Source: a virus
DNA: 41,904 nt
IMG/VR virus record: IMGVR_UViG_3300020121_000092
Span: 1-41,904 of that record
Reading direction: 5' to 3' (one strand)
Part shown: in pieces, positions 23,430 to 30,741 of the stretch
How positions within the stretch are numbered: the first letter of the stretch is position 1
Layout of the letters: every line of letters starts with the position of its first letter
The notes under the pieces: model-generated
Told to the model about the DNA's origin: nothing
Seen by the model: the letters and a program-made list of their open reading frames with translations, nothing else
Databases searched by the model: none
Made by a program: the position numbers and the translations under genes

Positions 23430-26267
23430 ATGACAACAACAACTTTGCCGACAGTATTGCTAACGAGTTCGGCTGCGACAGTCACCGAAGAGGGCAACAT
23501 AACGCTGACGGCCGCCTCTCTCGATGGCAGCAGATTGACCAGCGTTGAGCTTTGGCGGGACGGCGTGTCCGTGGCCTCAATGGCCTATTCCGTGCCGTAC
23601 GTGTTCACTATTCCATTCACATACGCGGACAACGGCATCCACACGTTTTCAGCAATCGCGATTGACTCGAACGGAAATCGCGGGAACACGAACTCGATCA
23701 ACCTTGCAGTCAACATCCCGGCGCATGATACGTTCGCCGATGTCCCGCAGGACCAGGCGCTGGCTGGCACGGCATGGGACACTGCGGACCGCGCTTGGTT
23801 GCCTAAGACGGTCCTGACGGGCGATGGTACCGGCATGGCTAAGATCAGCCCAGCCCCTCAGTACGGCGTGTGCGCGAATTACCTAGCACTTGATGGTGAC
23901 GCCGGCCAAGGGGTTCTGTTCACGACGAACGCGGCTCGATCCAGCGCTGGCAACCTGATATCGATCGCAATCGATTGCATCGGATCGACGCCGAGCTCTG
24001 GTGTAATCAACGGCATTGAGGCGTTGCTCAACGGTGCAAATACGCTGTATCTCAAAGAGAACGTTACCGGCAAACTCGTGGCGGTCGCATACAACCTCGA
24101 CGCAGGAAAAGACTATTGGCTTGATTTGTGCCGCGTGAGCGATACGATGTACCGGTCCAGGCTGTCGGAAAGCGTTTCCGGCGCGCGCGGGAACGTCATA
24201 GCGGCGGCTGAACTCGTCATATCGACCGCGCATGCAGCGGCCAACAAGCTTGTCCAGTTGCGCACATCGGCTGCGAATTGCGGCATCATCCGCATCAAGC
24301 GCGTAGAGGCATTGCCCTCTTCGTTCTCTATCCCAGTCACTGCCGCAACAACCACGACCAGCACCAGCAGCACGACGACCACGGCGGCGCCAGCACCTAC
24401 GTTCCTGTTCCTCGCGAACGATGCCGCCATTGCCGGCCCGACTGGCATCGTTGTGCAGTACGGCCCGCACGGCGCGCCGGTAACGCTTGATGCTGTCGAA
24501 CTGCTCTACTCCGGCATGGCCGTCGGTTTCGCCGGTAACACGCAGTCGCGTTGGAGAATGCGCCCCATCACTGTGGGCGGCATCCAATACGTGCCCTATG
24601 TCGGACTGGACAGCAACGGGCGCGTGGACGTATGGATCGGCGGCATGTTCGGCGCGGCTAACACATGGACTGCCATCAACCGCGAGCGTGCAGCGCTTGA
24701 CTTGCGCATCAGCCGCAACGGCACGGCGTTTAACATGTACACCGAGGGCGACACGTACGGTTACACTCATCAGCGCGGCGCGTGGATACGGTATGAGTCA
24801 GAGCCATTGCCATGGAATTTGACGCACGATTTCATAGTAGGCAAACAGCAGAGCGGCGCGTTTGTTATGCACGACACGCGCAACATGATCGCGTCTAACG
24901 AAAACGTCAATCTCGTCGATGAGAAGCCGAGCTATAAACCGTTCAAACTGTTCTCCGACAGCGTGGCTGGTAACGGTCTGCCATACTATGATCCGCGCTA
25001 CCACATTGGCACGCAGTACCGCAGTACGCCAGCCGGCGGCGAACGCCTGGACATCGGCCCCGTGCATGAGTGGTTCGCGCGCCTGATTTCGGAGGTCGGC
25101 ACGAACAACAATGCGGCTTGGCTGACGACGGCCAAGGCCACAACGTTGCGCTACGTGGCCGAAGCCGCCGCGCAAACCCCGCTCGTTAGCGGCATGCTTG
25201 ATCCTGCAACTGGACGCCTGATCGACCCAGGCGCTACGCCGATTAGCTGTCATCGCAACCCTAGTGCATGGGGACCATGTGTCGGCGTCCCGCAACCAGG
25301 GGAACTTGGCTACAACAAAAACGATGATGCCGAGATGTTGGCGGACTCGAATTGGGACATCGCGCATCGTCCGAACTGCGGCGTGTCATATCACGCGCAC
25401 CAACTGTCAAATGACACGTGGCACCTGTTCCTGGCTCAAGCCTCCGCCATCGCATGCATCACATACGGCACCGGCGGATGGCGCGGGACCGACGGCAAGA
25501 TAAACCGCATCGTGGTTGAGGAGGAGCGCGGCTTCTGGTGGGGGTTGCAATCGCTGATTGAGGCATGGCGCGCAACGCCAGACGGCGACATGCCGAAACC
25601 TTTCTTGCCGAAGTCGTATTTTGCAACGGTGATCGACAACACGTTGCAATGGATTCGCGACAGCCTGATGACCGATAACGCCGCGTACTCTAGCCCAGCA
25701 TGGCAAGCCGCGAAATTCTGGTGCATCCTGGCACCGTTCACCATGGACCCGTACCCGAGCGAAGTGTTCTCCTCCCCATTTATGTCGGACTACGGCAACT
25801 GGGTATGCTGCAAAATGCTCATGTGCGGCTACACGAAGGGGCGCGATGTCGCGGAATGGCGCTTTGAAAATGCCCGACTGCGCGCTCAAGCAGGGGGCAG
25901 CTTGTATGGCTCGGACCAAGACTTGCGCAATAAAGGGTATCTAGCGCAATGGATCGGCAGCACAAGCGCCCTACCTTATGCGGACCTCGCGTCGTATAAA
26001 TTAGCACACCCGCGCCATAGTGATTCAGTGATCGACGGAAATCTCAGCATCATGCAATGGGCGTCCGGGCGTGACATGTATCTGTGCTGGGGCGCGCTCA
26101 ATTTCATGGCGCGCATAAAGGCGCAGGGGCTGGCAACGATCAATTGGGCCCCTAAAGCCGAGGCGTTGGCACTCGTTGCTCGGCACCCTGGTCCGTACAC
26201 CGGCCCAACCGGCGTCTACGCCGGATGGTGGGCATACGGCAAGCAGTTCGTTAAACCTTTGGAGTAA
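23430..26267 (+). CDS. Large Ig-like multidomain protein, unknown function
   Basis: 945 residues from ATG 23430 (AAGGGAAA upstream); the frame opens at 23370 inside the terminator. Residues ~5-100 form an Ig-like domain of the Big type (LTSVELWRDGVSVASMAYSV, NGIHTFSAIAIDSNGNRG). A beta-rich domain follows to ~300, then a Thr/Ser-rich linker (TTTTSTSSTTTTAAPAP). Another beta region leads to a helical, Trp- and His-rich part from ~520 (CGVSYHAHQLSNDTWHLFLA, RGFWWGLQSLIEAWRATPDG) that could be an alpha/alpha toroid as in polysaccharide-acting enzymes. No signal peptide. Position inside the lysis cassette, between endolysin and Rz, is odd. It may be a virion depolymerase or a host-altering protein; neither is shown. 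Confidence 0.65.
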   Translation: MTTTTLPTVLLTSSAATVTEEGNITLTAASLDGSRLTSVELWRDGVSVASMAYSVPYVFTIPFTYADNGIHTFSAIAIDSNGNRGNTNSINLAVNIPAHDTFADVPQDQALAGTAWDTADRAWLPKTVLTGDGTGMAKISPAPQYGVCANYLALDGDAGQGVLFTTNAARSSAGNLISIAIDCIGSTPSSGVINGIEALLNGANTLYLKENVTGKLVAVAYNLDAGKDYWLDLCRVSDTMYRSRLSESVSGARGNVIAAAELVISTAHAAANKLVQLRTSAANCGIIRIKRVEALPSSFSIPVTAATTTTSTSSTTTTAAPAPTFLFLANDAAIAGPTGIVVQYGPHGAPVTLDAVELLYSGMAVGFAGNTQSRWRMRPITVGGIQYVPYVGLDSNGRVDVWIGGMFGAANTWTAINRERAALDLRISRNGTAFNMYTEGDTYGYTHQRGAWIRYESEPLPWNLTHDFIVGKQQSGAFVMHDTRNMIASNENVNLVDEKPSYKPFKLFSDSVAGNGLPYYDPRYHIGTQYRSTPAGGERLDIGPVHEWFARLISEVGTNNNAAWLTTAKATTLRYVAEAAAQTPLVSGMLDPATGRLIDPGATPISCHRNPSAWGPCVGVPQPGELGYNKNDDAEMLADSNWDIAHRPNCGVSYHAHQLSNDTWHLFLAQASAIACITYGTGGWRGTDGKINRIVVEEERGFWWGLQSLIEAWRATPDGDMPKPFLPKSYFATVIDNTLQWIRDSLMTDNAAYSSPAWQAAKFWCILAPFTMDPYPSEVFSSPFMSDYGNWVCCKMLMCGYTKGRDVAEWRFENARLRAQAGGSLYGSDQDLRNKGYLAQWIGSTSALPYADLASYKLAHPRHSDSVIDGNLSIMQWASGRDMYLCWGALNFMARIKAQGLATINWAPKAEALALVARHPGPYTGPTGVYAGWWAYGKQFVKPLE

Positions 26268-26270
26268 TCC

Positions 26271-26750
26271 ATGAACCCACTTTTGATTAAAGGCTTGGCA
26301 TCCCTCGCGCTGGCCGCCGCTCTAGTTGCTGGCTATTCTGCATGGCATCACCATGTGTTCGCGCAGGGAGAGGAATCGAAGCAAGCCGAATGGAATGCGG
26401 CGGAAAATGCCGCTATCCTGAAACGCACAGAAGAAAACAAGACGCTGGCCGAAACGCAAGCGGAAACCAATCGACTTATCACAAGGAGTAAAGATGCTGA
26501 AATCACTAAAATACGCGCTGATATTGCTAATGCTCCACGGGTGCGCATCGGTGGAGCACTCTGCGGTGGACCTTCCACCGCCGCCGAAACCTCAAGCGCC
26601 GGCGGCGGCAATGGCGCCGATACCGGAGGAAGGCTGGTTCGTGAAGACGCTCAACGAGATCTTGATGCGCTGAAACTCAAGGTCGAGGAGGCGTTTGCAA
26701 CTGGCCGAGCGTGCCAAGATTTTGCTCGCGCGAACGGGATGGCGCCATGA
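26271..26750 (+). CDS. Rz: Rz-like inner-membrane spanin (i-spanin)
   Basis: 159 residues with ribosome-binding site TTGGAG, 3 nt after the previous gene. One N-terminal membrane segment (LIKGLASLALAAALVAGYSA), then a long charged helical periplasmic part (QAEWNAAENAAILKRTEENK ... LAETQAETNRLITRSKDAEI), the arrangement of Rz-type spanins. With Rz1 it links inner and outer membranes and disrupts the outer membrane in the last step of lysis. Contains an Rz1 gene in another frame. Overlaps the next gene by ATGA. Confidence 0.85.
   Translation: MNPLLIKGLASLALAAALVAGYSAWHHHVFAQGEESKQAEWNAAENAAILKRTEENKTLAETQAETNRLITRSKDAEITKIRADIANAPRVRIGGALCGGPSTAAETSSAGGGNGADTGGRLVREDAQRDLDALKLKVEEAFATGRACQDFARANGMAP
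26494..26673 (+). CDS. Rz1: Rz1-like outer-membrane lipoprotein embedded in Rz
   Basis: 59 residues in the +1 frame within Rz, from ATG 26494 with a strong AAGGAG site 5 nt upstream. The N-terminus is a short lipoprotein signal (MLKSLKYALILLMLHGC) with the modified cysteine at residue 17. A Pro/Ala-rich mature part (LPPPPKPQAPAAAMAPIP) and a charged end (EGWFVKTLNEILMR) follow. This is the standard form of Rz1, the outer-membrane spanin partner that meets Rz in the periplasm. Wholly nested genes like this are known for lambda and many other phages. Confidence 0.88.
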   Translation: MLKSLKYALILLMLHGCASVEHSAVDLPPPPKPQAPAAAMAPIPEEGWFVKTLNEILMR

Positions 26751-26914
26751 GCGCGCTATCACTATCATTCATCGGATTCGGCGCGCTGTCCGTCGCCGGA
26801 TGGCGCATGTGGCGTTCAGCAGACACGTTCGCTGAAGCCTTCCGCGCGCTGCTGGCCGGCGCTGTCGGCATTATCGGGCTATGCGTTACTGCTGCGTGGT
26901 GTGCGTGCTGGTAG
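26747..26914 (+). CDS. Small two-helix membrane protein at lysis cassette end
   Basis: 55 residues from ATG 26747, coupled by ATGA to Rz. Two hydrophobic segments (SLSFIGFGALSVAGW and LLAGAVGIIGLCVTAAW) are joined by a short charged turn. It could be a second holin or antiholin, given its place next to the spanins, but no family is recognised. Its last ~30 nt lie opposite the end of the convergent NinX-like gene. Confidence 0.55.
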   Translation: MSALSLSFIGFGALSVAGWRMWRSADTFAEAFRALLAGAVGIIGLCVTAAWCACW

Positions 26915-27271
26915 ATGGTGGCGCACCATCAACCTCATCGCCGAATTTCGACTGAACAAAGCAGCGCATGGCGGCAACGAGGGGTGCTGCCCCTCTATGC
27001 TATCGTACCTATCTACATCAATGTATCCCATACTCCCAGAGTATCTTGAGCCCGGATAATTGGCGTACCATACTCCATTGCCGCGCCACGTTGCGATGCC
27101 TTCGCGCTCGATGATTGGGCCGCCATCACCCCAATCAGTTGACGGGCTGAATGGTGTTGGGGCGCCACGCAGCCTTTTATCCGTTCGGTCTCCATCGCTA
27201 TCAAGGGGATAGCCGCAAGCCTTCGCCACCCAGCGGTTCAGCTCTGCGCCTGTTAATTCCGATGTTTTCAT
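26879..27271 (-). CDS. NinX/DUF2591-like protein with C-terminal frameshift
   Basis: 130 residues as read, ribosome-binding site GGGAG. The N-terminus (MKTSELTGAELNRWVAKACG) and middle (FSPSTDWGDGGPIIEREGI) match the NinX/DUF2591 phage family, whose function is not established. Members end with an AAMR-[CA]-[YF]-V-x-S-K-x-G-D-E-V motif. In this gene that end (VAAMRCFVQSKFGDEV) is present but in the -1 frame, after a four-base C run on the + strand (26990-26993), and would finish at 26886. As written, the last ~30 residues are out of frame. Cause: one-base deletion, sequencing error, or frameshifting. Confidence 0.75.
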   Translation of the reverse strand: MKTSELTGAELNRWVAKACGYPLDSDGDRTDKRLRGAPTPFSPSTDWGDGGPIIEREGIATWRGNGVWYANYPGSRYSGSMGYIDVDRYDSIEGQHPSLPPCAALFSRNSAMRLMVRHHLPARTPRSSNA

Positions 27272-27585
27272 TCAAACTCCCGATAGTAGATTTCGCCCGT
27301 TGCCGGATTTACGAGATTTACCTCGAACCTGTCATCCGAACATGCCGATTCGGCTGATTTATTGCCGGCCGCGCGATCAAAGAATAATTCTCTGTTACAG
27401 TCGCAAGCATAATTCCCATCACTCCATATAAACGGGCTTGGGAATTTTTCGTCAGCATTGAGAATCGCAACATCATCCATCTTGCGCACTTCACCGTCAG
27501 CAACGCGGCGGATGTGCGCAATGATCTTTACCCACTTGCCGTCATTTAATGGATGAGTTGGCACATCGATTTCTATCCAGTTCAT
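27268..27585 (-). CDS. Conserved-type phage protein, unknown
   Basis: 105 residues, overlapping the next gene by ATGA. The pattern GNYACDCNRELFFDRAAG ... FEVNLVNPATGEIYYREF recalls small phage proteins of unknown function found in the accessory regions of proteobacterial phages. Two cysteines in CDC suggest possible metal binding. No ribosome-binding site is obvious upstream. Confidence 0.65.
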   Translation of the reverse strand: MNWIEIDVPTHPLNDGKWVKIIAHIRRVADGEVRKMDDVAILNADEKFPSPFIWSDGNYACDCNRELFFDRAAGNKSAESACSDDRFEVNLVNPATGEIYYREFE

Positions 27586-27588
27586 TGG

Positions 27589-27858
27589 CTAATACTTCCA
27601 TTCAACTGAGCGCGGCTCGGCACCTTGAGAGCGCAGCCAAGGAACCAGCTTCCCTTGGAAGCACTTCCCGCACAGGTCGACAGACGTTTCTTTCCCGCTG
27701 CCGGATTCAGGGTAGTTATTCCCGGTCTTGTGCGCAACCACAACTTCATCCGCATCATAGTTTCCGCTCACAATATCCGATCCACACAGGTCGCACGTTA
27801 CGCGGTCAACAACCTCGCGCGTGGCCGCCGGTACAACTTCTGTTTTCATGTGCTTCAT
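27589..27858 (-). CDS. Small zinc-ribbon-like phage protein
   Basis: 89 residues, ribosome-binding site GGAGAG. Two pairs of cysteines, CDLC near residue 22 and CGKC near 63, are placed for one zinc site in a ribbon fold, followed by FQGKLVPWLRSQGA. Small C-x-x-C proteins of this kind are common in phage accessory blocks; binding partner unknown. Confidence 0.65.
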   Translation of the reverse strand: MKHMKTEVVPAATREVVDRVTCDLCGSDIVSGNYDADEVVVAHKTGNNYPESGSGKETSVDLCGKCFQGKLVPWLRSQGAEPRSVEWKY

Positions 27859-27909
27859 TCATCTCTCCATATTCGCCGCACTGCGGCAGTCGTCAGTCTT
27901 TCCCGTCGC

Positions 27910-28032
27910 CTATCTTAGCAAGCGTCGATGCGCATCATGTAACGCATCCGCGCAGTCCTTATTCCATACATATGCTGGGAATATCCAGAATGACGGGAAA
28001 TATGCGAACACGATGGCGCGGATCGTCTTCAT
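27910..28032 (-). CDS. Small membrane protein (40 aa)
   Basis: A short gene from ATG 28032, coupled by ATGA to the upstream gene. The product is MKTIRAIVFAYFPSFWIFPA followed by YVWNKDCADALHDAHRRLLR: one aromatic membrane segment and a charged tail. Translational coupling and protein-like composition support it. Function unknown. Confidence 0.55.
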   Translation of the reverse strand: MKTIRAIVFAYFPSFWIFPAYVWNKDCADALHDAHRRLLR

Positions 28033-28541
28033 GCCAAATCCTTGCTGTCATTCCCGGCATTCGGATCGGGCACTTCAATAAAGTCATCGTCGATACCTTC
28101 GCGGTAACGAAAACGCTTCACTTTGCCATCTTTCGTAACACATCCGAAATTCATCGTGAAGCCTTTTGCTAGGCTAAACTTCGTCGGCAAATTATATGGC
28201 TTTGATTCGACCCCGCCCACTAGAGCGCCAAGTTTGCACGGATCTGTCGGGAGCGGGGCGGCGGCTAGCGCCTCATCCCATATATGCTGATTGCTGCCGA
28301 GTTTCAAAGCGCGGTCGATTGCATCATCCATAGCTGGGCGAAGTGCTTTTGGTACTATCCTCCATCCCTCCGGCGTCGCACCACTTGCAAGGGGATCGAT
28401 ATTGACTGTAGCGGCAAGGGATTTTTGCAGCTTGGCCTTGAGCGGATCGGATGAATGTAGGGCGGCGACAAGATCAACAATATCTTGGCGCAGCAGCTTC
28501 AATGCTTCTTCCGCCGATACCGGCGATACAGGGGTGGTCAT
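28029..28541 (-). CDS. Phage protein with PxGWxxVP module
   Basis: 170 residues from ATG 28541 (GGAGACATC upstream, ATGA overlap with the preceding gene); an in-frame start at 28580 is less likely. The N-terminus is helical (SAEEALKLLRQDIVDLVAAL). A TPEGWRIVPKALRPAMDDAI segment resembles the P-x-G-W-x-x-V-P module repeated across phage accessory proteins, also seen in the 584-residue mosaic protein here. The C-terminal part is beta-rich (GFTMNFGCVTKDGKVKRFRY). Function unknown. Confidence 0.65.
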   Translation of the reverse strand: MTTPVSPVSAEEALKLLRQDIVDLVAALHSSDPLKAKLQKSLAATVNIDPLASGATPEGWRIVPKALRPAMDDAIDRALKLGSNQHIWDEALAAAPLPTDPCKLGALVGGVESKPYNLPTKFSLAKGFTMNFGCVTKDGKVKRFRYREGIDDDFIEVPDPNAGNDSKDLA

Positions 28542-28894
28542 GATGTCTCCATTAATCGAACTTCTGGCAGTCGCGCCCAAACCTCAGGGAAATGCTGCTT
28601 TGCGCCGGCAATCAGCTCTTCGGGTGAAATGGTCAGCGACGGGGCGAAGAACACGCTGTTGCAGCCGCCGCGCTTGTCTGCCGAGTAATCCCAGAAGGCC
28701 AGCGCAGACATGCCCCAGCCACCAAGTCGGGACACCGCTGCGATATAGCCGGTCCTGTCATTCTGTGGCGGCAGCGAACCATCAAAGTAGCCAAGCTTTT
28801 CGCCAATGGTGCCGTGTGCACCCATCATCCCCCGCCTGAAAACATAATGACCAGGCTGGCGATGACAGCCAAAGTAGAACCATTCCGCGTTCAT
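28538..28894 (-). CDS. Phage protein, MNAEWFYFGC type
   Basis: 118 residues from ATG 28894 with a strong AGGAGG site; the frame upstream of it lies inside the neighbouring gene. The start MNAEWFYFGCHRQPGHYVFR and the segment SVFFAPSLTISPEELIAGAK look like a conserved small phage protein. No enzyme motif seen. Overlaps both neighbours by ATGA. Confidence 0.65.
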   Translation of the reverse strand: MNAEWFYFGCHRQPGHYVFRRGMMGAHGTIGEKLGYFDGSLPPQNDRTGYIAAVSRLGGWGMSALAFWDYSADKRGGCNSVFFAPSLTISPEELIAGAKQHFPEVWARLPEVRLMETS

Positions 28895-29175
28895 GACTCC
28901 TCCTTTTGTTGTTTGATGATGCACACGTAATCGGCATTCAGGCTGCGCAGCCGCTTGATTTCTTCGATGAGTTCGAGCGCCACGGCCGGATTGAATGCGG
29001 CGACATAATTCGCAAGCTCTTCGCCTCCGTCCCACTCGTGACAGATATCACCGCATTCCCACGGCAATTTTGCTGTTGGGTAGCTAAACAACCCATACCC
29101 TGAGTTCGTTTCTCGCGCAAACCACGGTCCAGGCGCTACTTTCATAGCCGCCGCCTTCAGTTTTTCAAGATCCAT
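28891..29175 (-). CDS. Ead/Ea22-like phage protein
   Basis: 94 residues from ATG 29175, ribosome-binding site AAGGAGG. The pattern LEKLKAAAMKVAPGPWFARE ... NYVAAFNPAVALELIEEIKR is the core of the Ead/Ea22-like family from lambdoid phages; its function is not established. Overlaps the upstream gene's end by 11 nt. Confidence 0.75.
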   Translation of the reverse strand: MDLEKLKAAAMKVAPGPWFARETNSGYGLFSYPTAKLPWECGDICHEWDGGEELANYVAAFNPAVALELIEEIKRLRSLNADYVCIIKQQKEES

Positions 29176-29701
29176 TGCTGCCTCCTTGGCGTTGATCTGA
29201 TATGCCATCGACATCCTTGATGTTCGACGCTACCCAGCCGCGCATGTGGGTCCACCTCTTCTCGGCAGCGCGTTCGTTTCGCACTCGCACTGTCTGCCAG
29301 TGACGCCCATAATCCGGATAACTTGGCCGCACAGGGCCGCAAATCTCCACCTCGATCCATCGCCACTCATCGATGTGCTCGTCATTGAGATGCATGATTT
29401 CGGCCGCCAATGCTTCGGCAACTCCGAATGCGCTGGCAACTGTCTCGCGGTCGTCCGGGTCGATTGATGTCATGTCCATGCCACGCGCCGCGCCGAGCGC
29501 GCCAAGTGTGCAGTATTCGCCCTCTGTCGTCACAAGAGAGCCTGACGCCAGCCGCTTCTCCGGCATCGCGTCAAGGGCGGCCAGCACTTCGCGCAGCATG
29601 GCCTGCCCACGAGATCCACGGATTGCACTACTCACTGCGCCGCGCCAGCAAATAAAAGCCCAATTGTCTTCACAGTCTTCGCTGTATCCGCTTCTGCTCA
29701 T
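29165..29701 (-). CDS. Conserved phage accessory protein, unknown
   Basis: 178 residues from ATG 29701, with AAGGAGG 6 nt upstream; it shares one base with the preceding stop. The pattern MSRSGYSEDCEDNWAFICWR ... GSRGQAMLREVLAALDAMPE ... CTLGALGAARGMDMTSIDPD is familiar from phages of many proteobacteria, but no function is known. Ends in QRQGGSNGS, whose codons carry the next gene's ribosome-binding site. Confidence 0.72.
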   Translation of the reverse strand: MSRSGYSEDCEDNWAFICWRGAVSSAIRGSRGQAMLREVLAALDAMPEKRLASGSLVTTEGEYCTLGALGAARGMDMTSIDPDDRETVASAFGVAEALAAEIMHLNDEHIDEWRWIEVEICGPVRPSYPDYGRHWQTVRVRNERAAEKRWTHMRGWVASNIKDVDGISDQRQGGSNGS

Positions 29702-30081
29702 CACACCCCTCCTTGGTGTTGCGCGAGAAGGGCGGCAACGGCCGCCCGTGGCGAATCGCCGAACCCTGCATTACTCTCCTGCAGGTTGATGAATCCCGGA
29801 CCGGTAGCGCACCACGCATTACCGTCCATCCGGACGTTGACTCCGGTATTCCACCAATCTGGGCGCGGACCGTTGTTGCAGACGATATTGCTGACGCTGT
29901 GCTGGCAGCTATCTTTGCAGCATGCCCACCCTCCGCCGTAATCGAACGTGATCGTTCCGCACTTCGGACATGGTCCAAGGTATTGGTTAATTGCTCGCCC
30001 CTGCCAATCCTTGCCGCGTGTGTAGCAAGGATCAAAGTGCGTCCATGTGTGCTTTCCGGTGTTGTAAGTAGTCGGCTCCAT
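29701..30081 (-). CDS. Zinc-ribbon-containing phage protein
   Basis: 126 residues, AAGGAGGAG upstream. Cysteines in GPCPKCGTITFDYGGGWACC and the nearby DSC are placed as in a zinc ribbon. The C-terminus (WCATGPGFINLQESNAGFGD, then SPRAAVAALLAQHQGGV) resembles other phage accessory proteins. Role unknown. Confidence 0.65.
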   Translation of the reverse strand: MEPTTYNTGKHTWTHFDPCYTRGKDWQGRAINQYLGPCPKCGTITFDYGGGWACCKDSCQHSVSNIVCNNGPRPDWWNTGVNVRMDGNAWCATGPGFINLQESNAGFGDSPRAAVAALLAQHQGGV

Positions 30082-30085
30082 TTGA

Positions 30086-30478
30086 TTACGCTCCTCCTTG
30101 GTGTTGCTGCTGGGCGGCTATTGCGGCTGCACATCGAACGATGGCGCGGCGAGTAGCGGCGCACAGATCGCCCGCGAAGTCCGATGACTGTTCCTCGAAG
30201 TAGTCGCCGCCAATGTTGCAGGCGGCTGCCGTGATCGTGTCGTTCGGGTCGATGCTTATGCTCAGCTTCACAGCTAGGCGGAACGCGTCGCCGTCGACTT
30301 TCAACGGGTTCCATGTTTTCCCGTTGCGCCAATCAATCACAGCATTCCATAGCATGTCGAATCCAGTATTCCAGTGTCCGCCGCCATTATGCGATGACTT
30401 GTCAATTTCTATGCCTGCAGCCTTCGCCGCCAATTCCACTAGTGTCTTATCGTCCATCCCCATCCCCTTTGTAGTCAT
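30086..30478 (-). CDS. Phage accessory protein, unknown
   Basis: 130 residues if started at ATG 30478, which overlaps the upstream stop by ATGA; an ATG at 30457 behind AAGGGGATGGGG is an alternative (123 residues). Contains LVELAAKAAGIEIDKSSHNG, a segment WNPLKVDGDAFRLAVKLSIS and an Ala-rich helical C-terminus (ATRRAIVRCAAAIAAQQQHQ). This looks like a phage protein in which two modules are joined. Function unknown. Confidence 0.65.
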   Translation of the reverse strand: MTTKGMGMDDKTLVELAAKAAGIEIDKSSHNGGGHWNTGFDMLWNAVIDWRNGKTWNPLKVDGDAFRLAVKLSISIDPNDTITAAACNIGGDYFEEQSSDFAGDLCAATRRAIVRCAAAIAAQQQHQGGA

Positions 30479-30645
30479 TCTGATTTTGCAGGAATTTGCC
30501 GATCGAGAATCTTGATGAGCAATTCCAATGCCTCTCGGATTTCGTCATCATCGATAACGTCCTTCATCGGATCGCCATTTGCAGCGAATTCAACCGCCTC
30601 CTTTACTTTCGCGATTAGTAACCGTTCTTTTTTTGAAATTCTCAT
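30475..30645 (-). CDS. Small charged phage protein (56 aa)
   Basis: From ATG 30645 with AAAGGA 8 nt upstream to TGA 30475-30477. Product: MRISKKERLLIAKVKEAVEF ... DPMKDVIDDDEIREALELLI. It is a basic N-terminal helix followed by acidic helical sequence, ending KSE. It lies 18 nt downstream of a tRNA-like element on the same strand and overlaps the next gene by ATGA. Unknown function. Confidence 0.6.
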   Translation of the reverse strand: MRISKKERLLIAKVKEAVEFAANGDPMKDVIDDDEIREALELLIKILDRQIPAKSE

Positions 30646-30663
30646 CACATGTCCTTTTTATGA

Positions 30664-30730
30664 TGGCCAGACCGGGAATCGAACCCGGCACACTCTGCGT
30701 TCGCAGGCTCTACCTTTGGAGCTACTGGCC
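30664..30730 (-). tRNA. Degenerate tRNA-like element, no anticodon loop
   Basis: On the minus strand the 67-nt sequence has a 6-bp acceptor stem (GGCCAG / CTGGCC), U8-A9 equivalents, a normal D arm (GCTC ... GG ... GAGC) and a normal T arm (CCGGG TTCGATT CCCGG). The anticodon arm has shrunk to CTGCG-AA-CGCAG, leaving no seven-base loop. No 3' CCA is encoded (ATCA follows). It cannot read codons as drawn. It may be a tRNA remnant, a structural tRNA mimic, or a sequence with missing bases. Confidence 0.55.
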
Positions 30731-30741
30731 GTTAATCATTA

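Noticed and set aside
27549-28172. 207-residue plus-strand frame
   Set aside because: Opposite three minus-strand genes with good ribosome-binding sites and ATGA coupling; Ser/Arg/His-rich shadow composition.
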